64,000 bases of DNA from Allacma fusca (Eukaryota; Arthropoda; Collembola; Symphypleona; Sminthuridae), in contig OX359247.1 of the NCBI GenBank assembly GCA_947179485.1, positions 6,229,060 to 6,293,059 of the forward strand. Direction: 5' to 3'. The notes under the pieces were generated by a model that worked only from the letters and a program-made list of their open reading frames with translations, did not search any database and was not told the DNA's origin. Positions 11,469-24,224 of this stretch are shown in pieces. How positions within the stretch are numbered: position 1 is the stretch's first letter; each line of letters begins with the position of its first letter. The position numbers were made by a program, and so were the translations under genes.

Positions 11469-14400
11469 TTTTGTCTGTGCATTCTGAGAGTTTCCGAGCT
11501 TACTATATTTCAAACATTAAAAATTGTAAGACTTTAGGAATACTGCTTGAAATATCTGAGCATTTTGGTGTTAGAAAATGGGCGAAAAATACGATCTGAT
11601 AGTTTTTGGTGCAACGGGCTACACCGGCAAGTACGTGGTCGAGGAAGTTGCCAAGCTTCATCAGTATCCATCGATACCTTTCTCCTGGGCAATTGCCGGA
11701 CGATCAGAAGCAAAACTGAAAAAGGTTTTGAAAGAAGTTTCAAAAATAATTGGTAATACTTTTACAACCATTCTAATTTGATCATCACAAATCCCAACTG
11801 ACACTCCGGAACTTCCAAAAAATTCGGTGGGATAAAAATGGCTAATTATTAACGTAGTCAATCTCCTAGAAAATACCAAGCAGGAATAAAATTCATGTGT
11901 CCAGTTATATAAAGTTGACTTAAAAATCATTGAACGAATTTTCGTTTAAACGCTAAAATTTAAAAATTGAAGTTTTAAAGATTTGTGAAAATTTTCGGCG
12001 GCAGTTAGCATTAATTTCATTGATATAGTTGCATAAACTTGAATTTATTTCCTGGAAAACTGTGGGATAAATTTATTCGCCGTCTTGTCAGTTGTCTTAA
12101 CAATTTTGACCTTGGTTACTGTCCCAGAGTTTCTCAAACCTGTGATAAGGAATTTACAATGCCCCTGATTGTCAATTGTATTTTTATTTACTTGAGAATA
12201 TTTAAAATAAAGAAGTGAACCCTTTACAGAATAACGTTTTGAGCTGTCATTTATCCCTCTCATAGGTTCGGACATTACTAAAACTGGGATAGTCGTGGCA
12301 GAACTAAATAACTTGACGTCCATGTTCCAGTTGGCAGCACAATGTTGCGTATTGATAAACTGTGTGGGTCCGTACAGTATGCATGGGGAGAGAGTGATGC
12401 AGTCTTGTCTACTAGAAGGAACAGATTATGTCGACATCAATGCGGAGATTCAATGTATGGAACGGATGAGAATTCAGTACCATGGAGAAGCTCAAGAAAA
12501 ACAATGTTACATCATCAGCTCCTGTGGAACTTCTTCCATCCTGACGGATTGTGGAGTAACCCATTTACAAAGAACTTTTAAAGGTAGCTATTCATATAAT
12601 TAAGAAGAATTGAACCACTAAACACCTTATGTTGCTGAAAAGCCAAATCCAGATTTTAAAAAAGATATGCTTGAACTTTATATTTGTGGTGATGCGTTGT
12701 TAATAAATCTTTTCTGATTTCACAAAGGGGACCTGAATTCCGTAGAAGCTTACTATGAATGGAATACGAAGGGACAGGTACTTTGAAAGGAATAAATATA
12801 AGAAAAACATAATAATATTGAAAATTCGGTGATCATATTTTGTCATATTTTATTTGGGGATCCATCTACAACCGCATTTTAAATTCTATGAATCAAATAG
12901 ACATCTCGGATTAACCAAGGCTCTTGGCATTCCGCCATTATTACTCTTGCAAATCCATTAGTACATATTGGTCAACAGTCAAAATTATTTCCGATACCGG
13001 TTCCAAAACCAAAGTATTCAATTATGAGTCGGTAAGAGTCCTAATAAATTTATTTACGGAATTCCATATTCTTGAGTGATTGAAATCCTGTTGAAATGCT
13101 CATTCCTCGGATGTGTTCGTAGTTGGCCAATACATTACAGTGACAAAATGGGAGGGTGGTGTGTCAGAATGCCAGCAACACCCGAAATCTCATCTGTGAA
13201 GCGCTCACAATACCATTTCCATAATGAAGAAAGCCAGCGACCAGTGCAGTTCAATTTTTATTACAAAGCCAGCAGTCTTCTCAATGTATTCTCCATTTTG
13301 TACTCTCTCATCGTGTGCTTTATGTTTGCTCAATTCCGGTTCAGTCGTAACTTTCTTGCAAAGGTAATTTTACCCACAGTCTCTTTGATGTTGAATTTAA
13401 CGAGATTTTGTAAAATTTAAACTCGTATCAATGCTCAGAAATATTTAGTAATGCTCCTGTAGTCCTTCTAAAATTAGGCGTCAGTAACAGTTGTAATTCT
13501 CAGGAATGAAATTTTCGTAAAATATAGATGGCAGAATTCTTCACCAATGGAATAGTTTCAGACAAAAATCCAACCAGAGAGGAGAATGAATCCAGTGATT
13601 TGAGACTAACTCTCTTGGCTGAGGGATGGGATACCAAACAGACCTCAGTTGACAAGGAGCATCCGGAACCACCGAATAAGAAGCAGAAATTTGTTGTTAG
13701 TTGTACCCATTATTTTCCCTTGGTTTAATACAATGTCATGTTTTGTAGTCAAAGTACTGCAGCCATGCTGAAAAGTATGTATTTCATTCTCTTGACCTTG
13801 TGATTCAGGTTACTCTGAAAGACCCAATTTTTGGAAGCACGGCTGTAATGGTTGTTCAAGCTGCTTTGTCAATTTTACTGGAGAGGCACAAATTGCCCTC
13901 AGGGTAATGAAAACAATCACGGATTTTTGGTACATCTCTCGATTCTAGGTGATACGGAGTTTGAACTAAATGAGAAAAATTTTCTTTTTAGTGGCGGCGT
14001 GTTCACTCCTGGAGTTGCGTTTGCTAATACAACTATAATCGACAGATTGAATTCAAGAGGAATCACATTTAAATCAGTCTGATGGAATCTGGTCAGCCGA
14101 TGATTCAGCAGAGACAACAATATTTTATTCTACAACTGATATCGAACGAGTTTGCCAAAATAGACAAACCCTGTTTGCTTTCCTCTTCTGCCTCATATAC
14201 ATATGTGCATACACATGCATGTGTACACAGACATTGCATATCACAAACCTGAGTAAAACCAATGAGACTCCACGATAATTCGGATGATTAAAAAATGTGT
14301 AATGAAATGAGACTTAATAGCTCGCACAAATTGATTGATTCTTGATGTGACCTAACCTGTAACAATTGAGGGGAATATTTTGCTTTAAATATCGAAAGGT

Positions 14401-15035
14401 TGGCTTACAATAAGATCACATGATTTTGCATACTTAATGCTCTAGTAGCATATAATGATATAATTAGATATGTACGTACATACAGCATAATTTTGGCCGT
14501 CCAAACTCCCGTACGCGACGAGCAATACTTAAGGAGTATGCATATTTGTATAACTGAAAAATCTTTATGGAGTATAAAAATGGATTATACCATACGTTTT
14601 ATCGAGATTTTACTGTACATCAATAATTATTAATACTTAAGTTATCTGTGAACCTTTGTTAATTTGTGATGCGGGCTTTATTGTTGAAACGCTAATCATG
14701 TAAGGGCTGTATTCCAGTATTGATGACCGAATAATAATAATATCTAAAATTTCACTCAAATGTCTTTGGATTACTATTACAAAGGCAGTTCGTGATTAAG
14801 GCGGGGTTCGCATGCACGTTAAATGGAAAGTGCATGTTTGTTGTTAATCCAACCTTGACAATTAAATGTTGGCCATTAAGAGGAATCCAAAACATAATTA
14901 CCACAATGTATAGGCATCATAGGCGTTACTTCAATGCAATTGGGTATTACACTTTCACAAGTATGTAAATGGCTCTATATACCTGGCTAGACACCACCAA
15001 GAATAAAACTGTAGATACTTAAAGGCAGATTCCCT
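11469..15035 (+). repeat. Right unit of tandem ~4 kb duplication
   Basis: Counterpart of 617-4625. It keeps exon order and every splice phase, and also the flank beyond the stop codon (TGAGACTCCACGATAATTCGG is shared up to a few changes). This unit has the intact reading frame. Confidence 0.85.
11578..14082 (+). CDS. Saccharopine dehydrogenase-like oxidoreductase, intact copy
   Basis: Eight exons: 11578-11752, 12266-12583, 12728-12777, 12901-13031, 13123-13363, 13528-13695, 13809-13903, 13992-14082; together 1269 bases, 422 residues, close to the ~430 usual for SCCPDH proteins. Landmarks in order: GATGYTG Rossmann loop at residues 11-17; NCVGPY then GTDYVDINAE; CYIISSCGTSSILTDCGV; INQGSWHSAI (the family GTWxSAI motif) in exon 4; RWPIHY spanning the exon 4/5 junction; a hydrophobic stretch near the end of exon 5, probably a membrane anchor; PSGGGVFTPGVAF and IDRLNSRGI at the carboxyl end. 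Family members are NAD(P)-binding, membrane- or lipid-droplet-associated, and their substrate is not settled; lysine breakdown activity should not be assumed. The upstream copy is frameshifted, so this is likely the working gene. Confidence 0.9.
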
Positions 15036-15642
15036 TGTTTGTTTAAATAATAATTATTATTTTATTTAAATTTTGTTATTTAAATTACTGAATGTATTCT
15101 TGCCCTCAATGAAAATAGAAAGAATTTGTGCACATTGAGGTACATCATTCTGAAAATTGCGATCATTATTACTCGGTTATTTTTATTAAATATTACGAAG
15201 CTGTACAGTTTTAATACATAACTCAGAAAACGAGTATACAGATTTGGTATGACTTTCAGTTGGTTTATACGATTAAGTACTGAAGCCTCTTTTATGCTCG
15301 GTAGTCCACAAGCGTAAATAAACACGGCATTACCTACAAAAATACAGTACACCATACGTAAGGTGAAACAATGAGTTCAGATTTGGCAACGACGAATGAA
15401 AAGCGAATATCCCCATTTTCATTCATTTGGAACTAGGTTGCCAATTTCTCGACGCCAACTTAATTTTAACTTGAAGATTGAGAAATCTTTTAAAGCATTG
15501 GTTGAAACAATTTGTAATAAAACGAGTCTTCTTCAATTGGAAAATAAATTTTTCAATGCGCTTTTTGCTACATTTTAAAACTCACGTCAATCACAAACCG
15601 CTTTTTAAATAAAACCTGTACGATATTACATACAACTACATG
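15036..15642. other. Non-coding spacer
   Basis: Sequence beyond the duplicated block up to the RFT1 stop codon. It holds the presumed RFT1 3' UTR on the minus strand; no separate gene is supported. Confidence 0.4.
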
Positions 15643-17358
15643 TCAAGCCGACTTATTCTTAAACATTTGTACAAAGAAGTGCAAAAGTTCTTTCTCGTGG
15701 GAGTAGATGGCAAAGATATTGAAGATAAAAATAAAGAGTCCCACAGTAATGTGAAGGAATCTACCGTACTGAAACAAAATTTGTAATAAGTTAATAATGA
15801 CGAAGGCACTGATGAATAAAATATTGATCAGTCGCTTGGGCTTCCATGAATCAAACGGGTTGAAATCACATCTACCAAATACATCACGAATCAGGTACAT
15901 GCTTTGACTAACACGAAGGGACATGTTTAAGCCGTTGGCGATGAAGAATCCAATGCTTCCAAATATACGGACGAACAAGAAGGACCCTAGTAAGAAAACT
16001 GCAGAGAAGATCACAAGTTTCCGATTATATTTGTCCAGTTGGTCTTGTGTCATAGCAGCAAAGGTGAACGTTTCTGTGATTCCATTCACAGCCATGACAA
16101 GAATGTAGAGACAATTGGCTTGAAGAAGTCGGGTAGCAATCACATTCTCGCTCAAATTTTCCCCACCATATAAAAATAGGACTGAATTACTGTAAGGAAG
16201 CCCGTATACTATGGCAATCGAGCCTATAATCATCATGAGTCGAACCAGGTTTCCAAGAACGTATGCACAATGACGTGAGGATTCCTTATCCCATGGAGCA
16301 AACTTGGCTCGACGGTGCAAGGTTTGTGAGAAGTAGAAATACGAACTCTCTTCAATGGGCAGAAAGACAAATCTTGCAGCCAGTGATCCCAAATTGGAAA
16401 CCAAATCATATAACCCTTGTTCTTCAAAGGACAGCATGTTGATAAAAGTCATCATGTACCGTTCTCCTTCAGTTAGGATTTGTTTAAGAAAACCTTGCTT
16501 GAAAAAGCTCCAAGTAAGTGCTGCCAACTCCAGAGGTACTTTAAAGGTCTTTAAGGAAGATGGGAAGAAATCCCGTACACTCGAAAATGGAATGGTCTCA
16601 CGATCGTTTTTGACATGAAGAAGCCAATAGAAGTGCCCGTAGTATATTGCTGACACAACTATTGCAGCAATGAAGTTTCCACCCGCGTACGCCACAACAG
16701 CATACTCAGGTCTATAAACCACCGCCGCACACAGCAAAGTCGACCGAATCGCAATTAAAGCAGTATCTCCAATTATCCGTAGCTTGGCGAACAGAAAGTA
16801 CTGTCCAACAATGTAAGGAACTTCAGAGAGCGAGTCAATGATGAGGCCGATGGAAATTATCCAAACACTTCTTTGATACTGAATAGTTATGACGGAGTCC
16901 GGTGGGCCAGGCTGACTAAGTACATAACACCATACATATCCTGCGATAGAGGACCACAGAAATGTGTTAGGCACCACAAACCAAATTAAATTAATGGTCT
17001 CAGTCCACGAGTCCGTCTCTTGTTTCCGCTGGCATGTTCTTCGAAAAGGCTCCCGACTTAAAAACATTACTGTGGAGTACAAAAGGGCTAATCGAACATT
17101 GCAGATCCCCATAACTTCATGAGACACATACCGAAGGATGAACGCATTTAGAAGAAAAGTGAAAATTCGGGTAGATACTTGGAATACTATGTTGTATGAG
17201 GCAGACCGGACACTCCCAGACAAAACAGCATCTGGTTTCTTAATTGAAGCTCTTGCCTGTGACTTCTTAGGTGAGCCCAAAATCTCAGCATCATCAGATG
17301 ATGAACTACTTTCTTCCATGATCAAGGGCTTTCTAGGTGAACTTCGCCTTTGATCCAT
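15643..17358 (-). CDS. Rft1: RFT1-like oligosaccharide-lipid protein
   Basis: A single uninterrupted 571-residue frame. A ~55-residue cytosolic head rich in Ser, Arg and Lys precedes the first segment. That segment reads SASYNIVFQVSTRIFTFLLNAFILRYVSHE and is followed by VRLALLYSTVMFLSREPFRRTC, the strongest RFT1 family signature (stated here in two parts). About a dozen hydrophobic helices follow to the carboxyl end. RFT1 is an ER multi-pass protein needed for N-glycosylation at the Man5GlcNAc2-PP-dolichol step. Whether it is the flippase itself is disputed in the literature. Length is slightly above the ~540 of vertebrate RFT1 because of the head. A minus-strand polypyrimidine-AG acceptor (complement of 17478-17490) lies ~120 bases before the ATG, suggesting an intron in the 5' leader. 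The coding part has no intron, unlike its neighbours. Confidence 0.93.
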   Translation of the reverse strand: MDQRRSSPRKPLIMEESSSSSDDAEILGSPKKSQARASIKKPDAVLSGSVRSASYNIVFQVSTRIFTFLLNAFILRYVSHEVMGICNVRLALLYSTVMFLSREPFRRTCQRKQETDSWTETINLIWFVVPNTFLWSSIAGYVWCYVLSQPGPPDSVITIQYQRSVWIISIGLIIDSLSEVPYIVGQYFLFAKLRIIGDTALIAIRSTLLCAAVVYRPEYAVVAYAGGNFIAAIVVSAIYYGHFYWLLHVKNDRETIPFSSVRDFFPSSLKTFKVPLELAALTWSFFKQGFLKQILTEGERYMMTFINMLSFEEQGLYDLVSNLGSLAARFVFLPIEESSYFYFSQTLHRRAKFAPWDKESSRHCAYVLGNLVRLMMIIGSIAIVYGLPYSNSVLFLYGGENLSENVIATRLLQANCLYILVMAVNGITETFTFAAMTQDQLDKYNRKLVIFSAVFLLGSFLFVRIFGSIGFFIANGLNMSLRVSQSMYLIRDVFGRCDFNPFDSWKPKRLINILFISAFVIINLLQILFQYGRFLHITVGLFIFIFNIFAIYSHEKELLHFFVQMFKNKSA

Positions 17359-19596
17359 TCTGACTCCTTAAGTCATGAACTAACTCCCTTTGCAGCTACT
17401 GAAATAATAAATATTTCTTGAACCAACTATTTCTCCTCTGGAAGAAGTTACGGGTAGAAAAGCTGCGTATCTTGAATCTGCAAAAAAAAACATCAATTTA
17501 CTTATAAATTCACATTAATTGGAATTACATATATTACAATAATTACAAATATTCCATACAACGAGGTTAAACTTAATATTAGCTGCAGTAAGGAATTCAG
17601 TCTTACATGATCTGACGACACTAATACACTGTTAATATTAATAATTATTATTATTAACCCCTCTAATAGGTAAGTACAGATATTTAAATCTTGACCTATG
17701 TTTAAAAATTAGAACTTCCACGTAATACGAGTAATAGTAGTAATACCAACACTACACTCGCTGAGTCTCTATGTCAGTGTAGCGGAAACTAAATCTTTAC
17801 CTACAGCAAAAAATGTGTTAAATAAATATTACGAGCTTACACTTAAAAGTAAACAGAGTTGAAAATATCTTGAAATGACGTCAAAATAAACATTTTCTTC
17901 CTCATCCTTGTCTTCCCAAGAACAGTCCACCCGTTGATCTCGACTTTTTTCTATCTGTGAAAGTGCCTGTGTGTGTGAGTTTGTTTATCACGTAAATCCG
18001 CAAATCCCATAGAATTTGATTTCCGCGCTAGAATTAAGATGCGGAAACATCTAAATTTTGAATTCTTGTATGTATTTTATTTACTCGTGTTCTTTTCAAT
18101 TTAAAAAGAGAAAAACGTTTGCTTTTTAGAACTACTCTTAATTTAACCATAAATTACGTACACGGATTAGGTTCTTTAGTAATAAAATAGCAAAAAAGAC
18201 TCGATCAAGATGTCCATGTATTTTTCTTGTTCTGGTTCATTAATGAAATTTTCTTCAAAAATCCTTGTCCCACAGTAGACGACGCTCTTAAATCACTTAT
18301 TATTATTTTTAATTATGTATGTATATAATATATCGCTGTACGAGTCTACGATGAAAGAGAGTATATAATCTCAATATGTAAATTTATTTTGTGAGTTTTT
18401 TTGAACAGATTCTAAATTGTCATCTTAATTTGTGAACACATTATTATTCAGCACAATTTAAATTTTTGAAGGGATAATAACAACAGAAATATTTTGGGAA
18501 TTTTATCGGCCACATTAATACAGCTTGACAAAGCATAGGAACTGACTATCCATTTTCATACATTTTGAAAAACAAGAGGGGAAGGATTGGAATGTTGCAA
18601 AAGTGCTATATTTTTCTAAGTATTCGATACAGCGGTGTAGCAGGGAGGGCTTATTATTCGAAAGCCCTACTAATTGATAGTTTCAAGTGCCAATTATTTT
18701 ATTCATAGGGTAAAAAAAAATATTTTAAAGCATTGTTCCCAGAAAATATCTGACTATTAATCATATTTTTTCGCATGACCCCTTCTAAGAGCTTGGGGAT
18801 TAGATAAAGGTATCGCGGCTCCTGCGACACCTTGAGTCTAATGTTGAAGGTTCTCGAATTTGATTACCATAATTTCGAAAGGAGAATGTATGCATTAATG
18901 AAAACATTGATCCTCAGTCAGTAAATACTTGCTAAAAATTAATTCGTTAGGATTTACGATTCCGGGGGATAATCACTCCGGAATATATGTGGTTGGATGA
19001 GAAAGATTGAACTGTAGGGTGACATTTACTAATTTTATGTCCTTAAACTAGACCGACTGAATTTTTATAGCTAAAAAAAATCCAAGGTAATTTTTGTGTA
19101 GAAATTGAACGTAAGCTCGTTATCTCTCGTATCTCCGGTTAACTAGCAATAGCGTGAGTTTATTCTTGTTGCAACAACACGAAATTGAAATGCTATTTTC
19201 TTTAAGCATTTTCTAAAATGTGTGGGGCAAAATGACATCATGGGGGAAAGAAAGTCTAAAATTTAGACTAAATTCCCCAGTCCCAATAGAATAGGGGCAA
19301 TGTAATCGGATTTACTGAATGTTTCTGTCTTGGAGACATTTGAATTTTAGAAATTTATAAAATAGGCACATATTTTAAGTAGCATTAAGCTTCTAGCCTT
19401 TTTTACCCCTGGAAGAATTGCTTAAGCAGAGCTGTATAGAAGAAGGATTTGTCGGTTTCGCAGTTCCTGTCGGGTATTCATTCACACGATGTCTCCCACT
19501 ACCATGAATTTTATTATTAAAATACCATTAGGAAAGTTGAGGAATACACGTGTAAAGTAGCGGAAGCAGGGAGTAATCCAGGAAAGGCTCCTCACT

Positions 19597-19600
<4 letters not shown>
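17359..19600. other. Non-coding spacer upstream of RFT1
   Basis: Contains the likely RFT1 leader exon(s) and promoter: GTAAG-type donor candidates on the minus strand occur near 17810-17840. Beyond ~18000 it is AT-rich with no coding frame. A short hyphenated palindrome (GGTATCGCGGCTCCTGCGACACC near 18810) is present; no tRNA box motifs accompany it. Confidence 0.4.

Positions 19601-19667
<67 letters not shown>
19601..19667. repeat. (TC)n microsatellite
   Basis: An unbroken run of about 33 TC dinucleotides. Likely polymorphic and liable to assembly error. Confidence 0.97.
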
Positions 19668-19670
<3 letters not shown>

Positions 19671-20626
19671 GATAAATGTCTGACATACATGTAAAACGAC
19701 ATAACCTGAAGTGGGTACATTTCGTTACTTGAATGGTAGAAATGGTGTTATTGGGGTATATACGTGCATTACACGTATTTAGGTATTACAATAAATCATG
19801 ATGGATTAAATTCTCTGACGTATGAGCGCCTGTACCTATAAAAAATGCAAAATTTTTGACAGCAGAGGCAAGTGATGCGGCAGAAGTTGGACCTGGACAG
19901 TGATGAATTGTGTTTAATAAATATATGGAAAAGCAAAACGATTCCTTTTCTCCTGCGCCAACCATAGTACTGGAGTATGGGAATAACGAAACCTTACAGC
20001 ACTAATACCGTCGAATAGAGGTGGTGAAAGTGAAAAGTATCGTGAGAAATGGCTCCTGTGTATATGTATACAGGGTAACCCCTCAAATCATTTCTTCCTC
20101 TACCACCTGGACTGACTTTATTGGTCATAAAAGCATATATACGTGATATCCGGTGTAATTGTACACATACATTTAGAATGATCCAATATAATTTCATTGT
20201 TGATAGACACTATGCCAGCCAGAGTTAGCATCCTAAAATTCGTAAAGATATTAAGAATCTTAGCTGGGCAGCCACATCGAACCCTTAAGGCTGTATTCAT
20301 CGTATCGAAATTATGTTCTCATTACCAATATGCTTCACTTCTGGGTATAGGCTCGTCAATATTTATCGATGTCTAACTTCTAAAAATAGATTCCATTCAA
20401 TTCCACCTAGGAATAAGTCAAAATTGCTTTACCCTGTAGATCTCCACCCGCCAATTATTTTTAAGCAAGTTAAATTAGCAGATTTTTTATCACTCCATTG
20501 TCGTAACATTCGCTTCTCGTTAGACAAATTTTACACGCATTGATTGGGTCTACCAGCCCTGCTCCAACCGTAATTTGTTATTTAGCTGGAAAGTAAATTA
20601 GGTTTTAGGGAGAAAGTTGAAGTTAT
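19668..20626. other. Non-coding spacer
   Basis: No open frame or repeat with support. Short TATA/TACA simple stretches only. Confidence 0.4.
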
Positions 20627-20634
20627 TTCTTGAT

Positions 20635-21329
20635 TAGTGCATCGCATGGGTTCAGGTCGCACCCGGGTATTTGGGTTCAGGTCCAGGTTCAGGTTCAGTA
20701 TGGGTTCATGTATTTTGGACCCAATAATTTTGGGTCCTTTCTGGGTACAATATTTTATACCCGTGAAATTGGGTACAGGTTCAGGTTCAGGACCAGGTAC
20801 AGAGAATAACCCGTTTTGATTTTACCTCTCAGGACCAGGTGCAACACATAAAAGACCTGAACCTGATCGCAAAAGACCTGAAATGTTTGGGTTCATTGAT
20901 TGAATGTTAAAGGCCGGAGAATTCAAGCTTCCAAAATGATTTCCATCGCAAAAGCAATGGCAGGGTGTCCCAGGAACCAGTGAACTTTCATTCTTATCCA
21001 TTTTAAATATATTTTGTACTACAAATACCCAATTGTACTTTTAATACAAGATAAAATTTAAAAAAGTTCGGATTCTCAAGTACCCAAACATATTCAGGTC
21101 CGGTCCAAAAATACCCGGGTTCAGGTCGTCTTTTGGGTACTTTTTCGGGTTCAGGTACTAATCAGGTGCGGGTACTACAAAAACGCAATTGGGTCAGGTT
21201 CAGGATCGAAAAATTTGAACGTGTTAAATGGGTACATTTTCAGGTACAGGTTCACGCTTTTGAGGTACCCAAAGTTTGGGTCCAGGTTCAGGTACAGGTT
21301 CGACTGTTTTGAACCCATGCGATGCACTA
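20635..21329. mobile_element. Non-autonomous hAT element, GGTTCAGG type
   Basis: Terminal inverted repeats of 20 bases, TAGTGCATCGCATGGGTTCA, start with the YAGNG consensus of hAT elements. They are flanked by an exact 8-base duplication TTCTTGAT at 20627-20634 and 21330-21337. The 695-base body has no transposase frame. It is filled with direct copies of GGTTCAGG/GGTCCAGG near both ends. A second member with different internal repeats lies at 34647-35557. Confidence 0.93.
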
Positions 21330-21337
21330 TTCTTGAT

Positions 21338-22789
21338 CCTCACAACCACCTAGTTTCCATACGAATTTCATCGAAACACCACCCCACAGTGTAACTAGAC
21401 AGAGAAGATTCGCAAAATCCTTAACATTTTTTCAATTAGCTCCCATAGTCTTTTGATTGAGTATGAGAACAAAAGAAATGTTTTGTGGGAGGCTGTAAAT
21501 TGGAATATATTTGTACCTACAGTACACATGACATTGTCTCATACGAGGGTGGAATAATAGAATAATTTTACCCTGGCCCCAAGCCTCAAAATAAATAGGC
21601 AGCCTTTGGGCATGGCTTTCGATAATTTTTTTACTCTGGCCCAAGTTGTCAATATATGATTTATATAATAAATATATATATAAAATGTGATTTTTCTTAA
21701 CTTGTCTCATATTTCCTAACCACAAAATTGATTGAGTAAATTGATACAGACGTATACTGTAGTAAGCTCTTTCCAAAGCCACACATATACATGACTGAGG
21801 GGTATAATATTTTTGAGAGTTCAGGTACGGGGAATGGCTTGATTTCCAGGATTCTTTCTTCAATGCTTTATAGGGTGAAATTTGAAATCCTTGTTGGAAC
21901 CCTGTAGAAGTTCGCATGTCCAAAGTTTAGTAGAGGTTGAGGATTGAATGAGAGTTGAGTTTTGAGTTGAAGCTGCAGCAGCACTCCAGCGATTGAACCC
22001 ACCTCCTGCCTCCTTCCTCACTACTGCTTGCTTCGTTTCAATGGCACACATGTCGTAATCCTAATACATACCACTTCTATTAAGGGCACGCATACAAACG
22101 AATGAAAAACTACTTTGAAACCACTTTTAATGCACTTTTGTGTACATTCCTATACGGTTCTCCTGTCTGACGTCTGACTCCTCATTCTAAAGAAAATCAT
22201 TTGTAGTAATTTTAATCACACATTGTCTCCCTGTGATAATAAGTCAGTTCTTTGTGTAGTCATTATTTGTAGTGGTTCAATCAGCTGTGAGTCATCTTTC
22301 CCACTAATTCAAACATAAAAAATGGTTTTCAATAGAGTTCTTCTGTTTGTATGTGCCAACTCCTAAAACAAGTATCTGTATCTAGTGTCCCTCAACCTAT
22401 TATCAATCAAATCATTTATTTATGTAGTAATGATTATTATTCACTGGAATACTACTAAATGTGAAAGTTCAAATAATTCTTTTGAATTGTAAATTATTAC
22501 TAGAAATAATTACTACTATTGAACTCGCCCATATACTGTGTGCTCTGACAGCAAGTAACATTTATGAAGTACAGTTGTTGTGATATTAGGTATTTTTCTT
22601 GTCATTCTTCCTATTCGTCAAAGTACATTCTTATTTGAAATATATAGGATTATGCTCGTACTTAAGTTGTTGGATTTAACTGTTTCCAGATTATGCCCTG
22701 AAAACATTTGACGTTCCGTCATACTCGTAACTCATCTCAGGATTTTTGATGTTATTATGATCGCTAGCTGAATTAAACTGACTCCCAGA
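21338..22789. other. Non-coding spacer before palmitoyltransferase gene
   Basis: AT-rich. Open frames on the minus strand (21432-21923, 21860-22051) show no family feature and are not called. The last few hundred bases should contain the Dnz1-like promoter and leader, with no TATA box that I trust. Confidence 0.4.
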
Positions 22790-24224
22790 ATGCCGATTTT
22801 CAGGAAAGACCCTTGTGGTATCATTTGTATGATCATTACCTATGGTGCCGTATTCTATGCCGATTATGTGGTTATACGTTGGATTATTATGACTTCCTTC
22901 TATGACAGGTAATTGGTAATGATTGTTTGGTAATTTATTATTTTAATTCATTATTATTTTGATGGGATAATTTTGTAAATTGGGTAATTGGGAGGGTTAA
23001 TGCTGAAGTTTTGTTGATTCAGTAATTTGTATTGTTATGAATACCGTGACAGGTGTTGTACAAGGGTGGTATGACTCAGTTTATTGTATTTTCAGCTTGT
23101 GGGGATGTTTCCATCTAGTCGCATTTAACATTGTGGTTGCATTTCTAACTGCAGCTCATATGCGAGCAGTGCTATCCGATCCTGGTATCGTTCCTCTATC
23201 TCCAACGAAAATTGATTTTTCGGACCATAACACTAAAAGTGAGTGTTTTCCTTAGAATGTAAGCTGTTTGCGAATGATAATTTTTTCTGGAGGTGTTTTG
23301 CAATATTTTTTTTTGTTGGTATCAGCATTAAAAGAGCGGAATAGTGAACTGGAGGGTGAGGCTGGAGCCTGGACAATATGCTCTCGGTGTGAAGCTTTCC
23401 GCCCACCGCGTGCTCATCATTGCAGAATATGCAATCGGTGCATCCGACGGATGGATCATCATTGCCCCTGGTAGTTTCAGTTTCATTGCGTTTTCTGCTT
23501 CCTGGTAACGTCATCATAGGGACTTTCACATGTCGATAGGGATATGTTGGTACATGTAGAATCGACTATATAATAACTGTGACGTAATCGTCATTAATTT
23601 GCTATTTTTAGGATCAACAACTGTGTTGGAGAATGGAATCAGAAGTATTTTATGCAGTTTCTAATATATGTGGGGATACTGTGTTTGTATGCATCTGCTC
23701 TGGTCGTTTACAGCTGGGTCACAGTTGATTGTCCATTCTGCCCTCAAGACACACTCATCAAACAAACTCGAGTGTGCGTTTTCTTTTGAGGATTAAGAGA
23801 TGATTATTTGTATTATACTGTATTGACCATTTATCTTGTGCACATTTGATAACTGTTCGTTATTACACAGGTTACACTCCGTGATTCTTATGCTGGAGAG
23901 CCTCTTATTTGGCATGTTCGTTATGGCTATCATGATAGATCAGCTCTCCGCTGTTTTCTCTGATGAAACGGCAGTTGAACACGTAAGGAAAATTTGTCGA
24001 TTTTGAAATTTATTGGTGTTGTAATAATTGAATAAGCTGATATTAATCAGTTTTGATCGTTTTATTATTTACTGAAGGTCAAGAAACTTGGACGTCATAG
24101 ACCTCGTAAACCTCGCATGACTTTATTAAGTGAGATTTGTGGTCGCGGACCTGTACTTTTATGGGTCTTACCTTGTCACAGCGCACCACTAGGAATCGAG
24201 CAAGTGAACAATTACCACGTGTAA
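22790..24224 (+). CDS. Dnz1: Dnz1-like DHHC palmitoyltransferase
   Basis: Six exons: 22790-22908, 23096-23238, 23326-23470, 23612-23773, 23871-23982, 24078-24224; 828 bases, 275 residues, the family's usual size. It opens [20 protein letters not shown], with helix 1 running into [11 protein letters not shown], then helix 2 ([19 protein letters not shown]) and SDPGIVPL, the DPG motif. The catalytic Cys-rich domain is [30 protein letters not shown] (residues ~115-145) followed by [17 protein letters not shown] supplies the acyl-accepting Cys. Two further helices and a TTxE-like DETAVE follow, and the protein ends NNYHV. DHHC enzymes S-palmitoylate membrane proteins; Dnz1 and vertebrate ZDHHC3/7 are Golgi-located. 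The assignment to Dnz1 rests on the amino-terminal block and the [15 protein letters not shown] segment. The ~1 kb after the stop looks like 3' UTR. Confidence 0.92.

Noticed and set aside
12955..13030. Exon 4 of the oxidoreductase starting at AG|TACATATTGG
   Set aside because: Phase did not fit either side. Starting at 12901 gives the family GSWHSAI motif and joins both neighbours in phase.
20637..20819. Gly/Ser-rich open frame
   Set aside because: Lies inside the hAT MITE and simply translates its GGTTCAGG words. The frames at 34620-34865 and 35371-35698 have the same explanation.
21432..21923. 163-codon minus-strand frame
   Set aside because: No domain, biased composition or splice context; codon pattern looks like AT-rich non-coding DNA.
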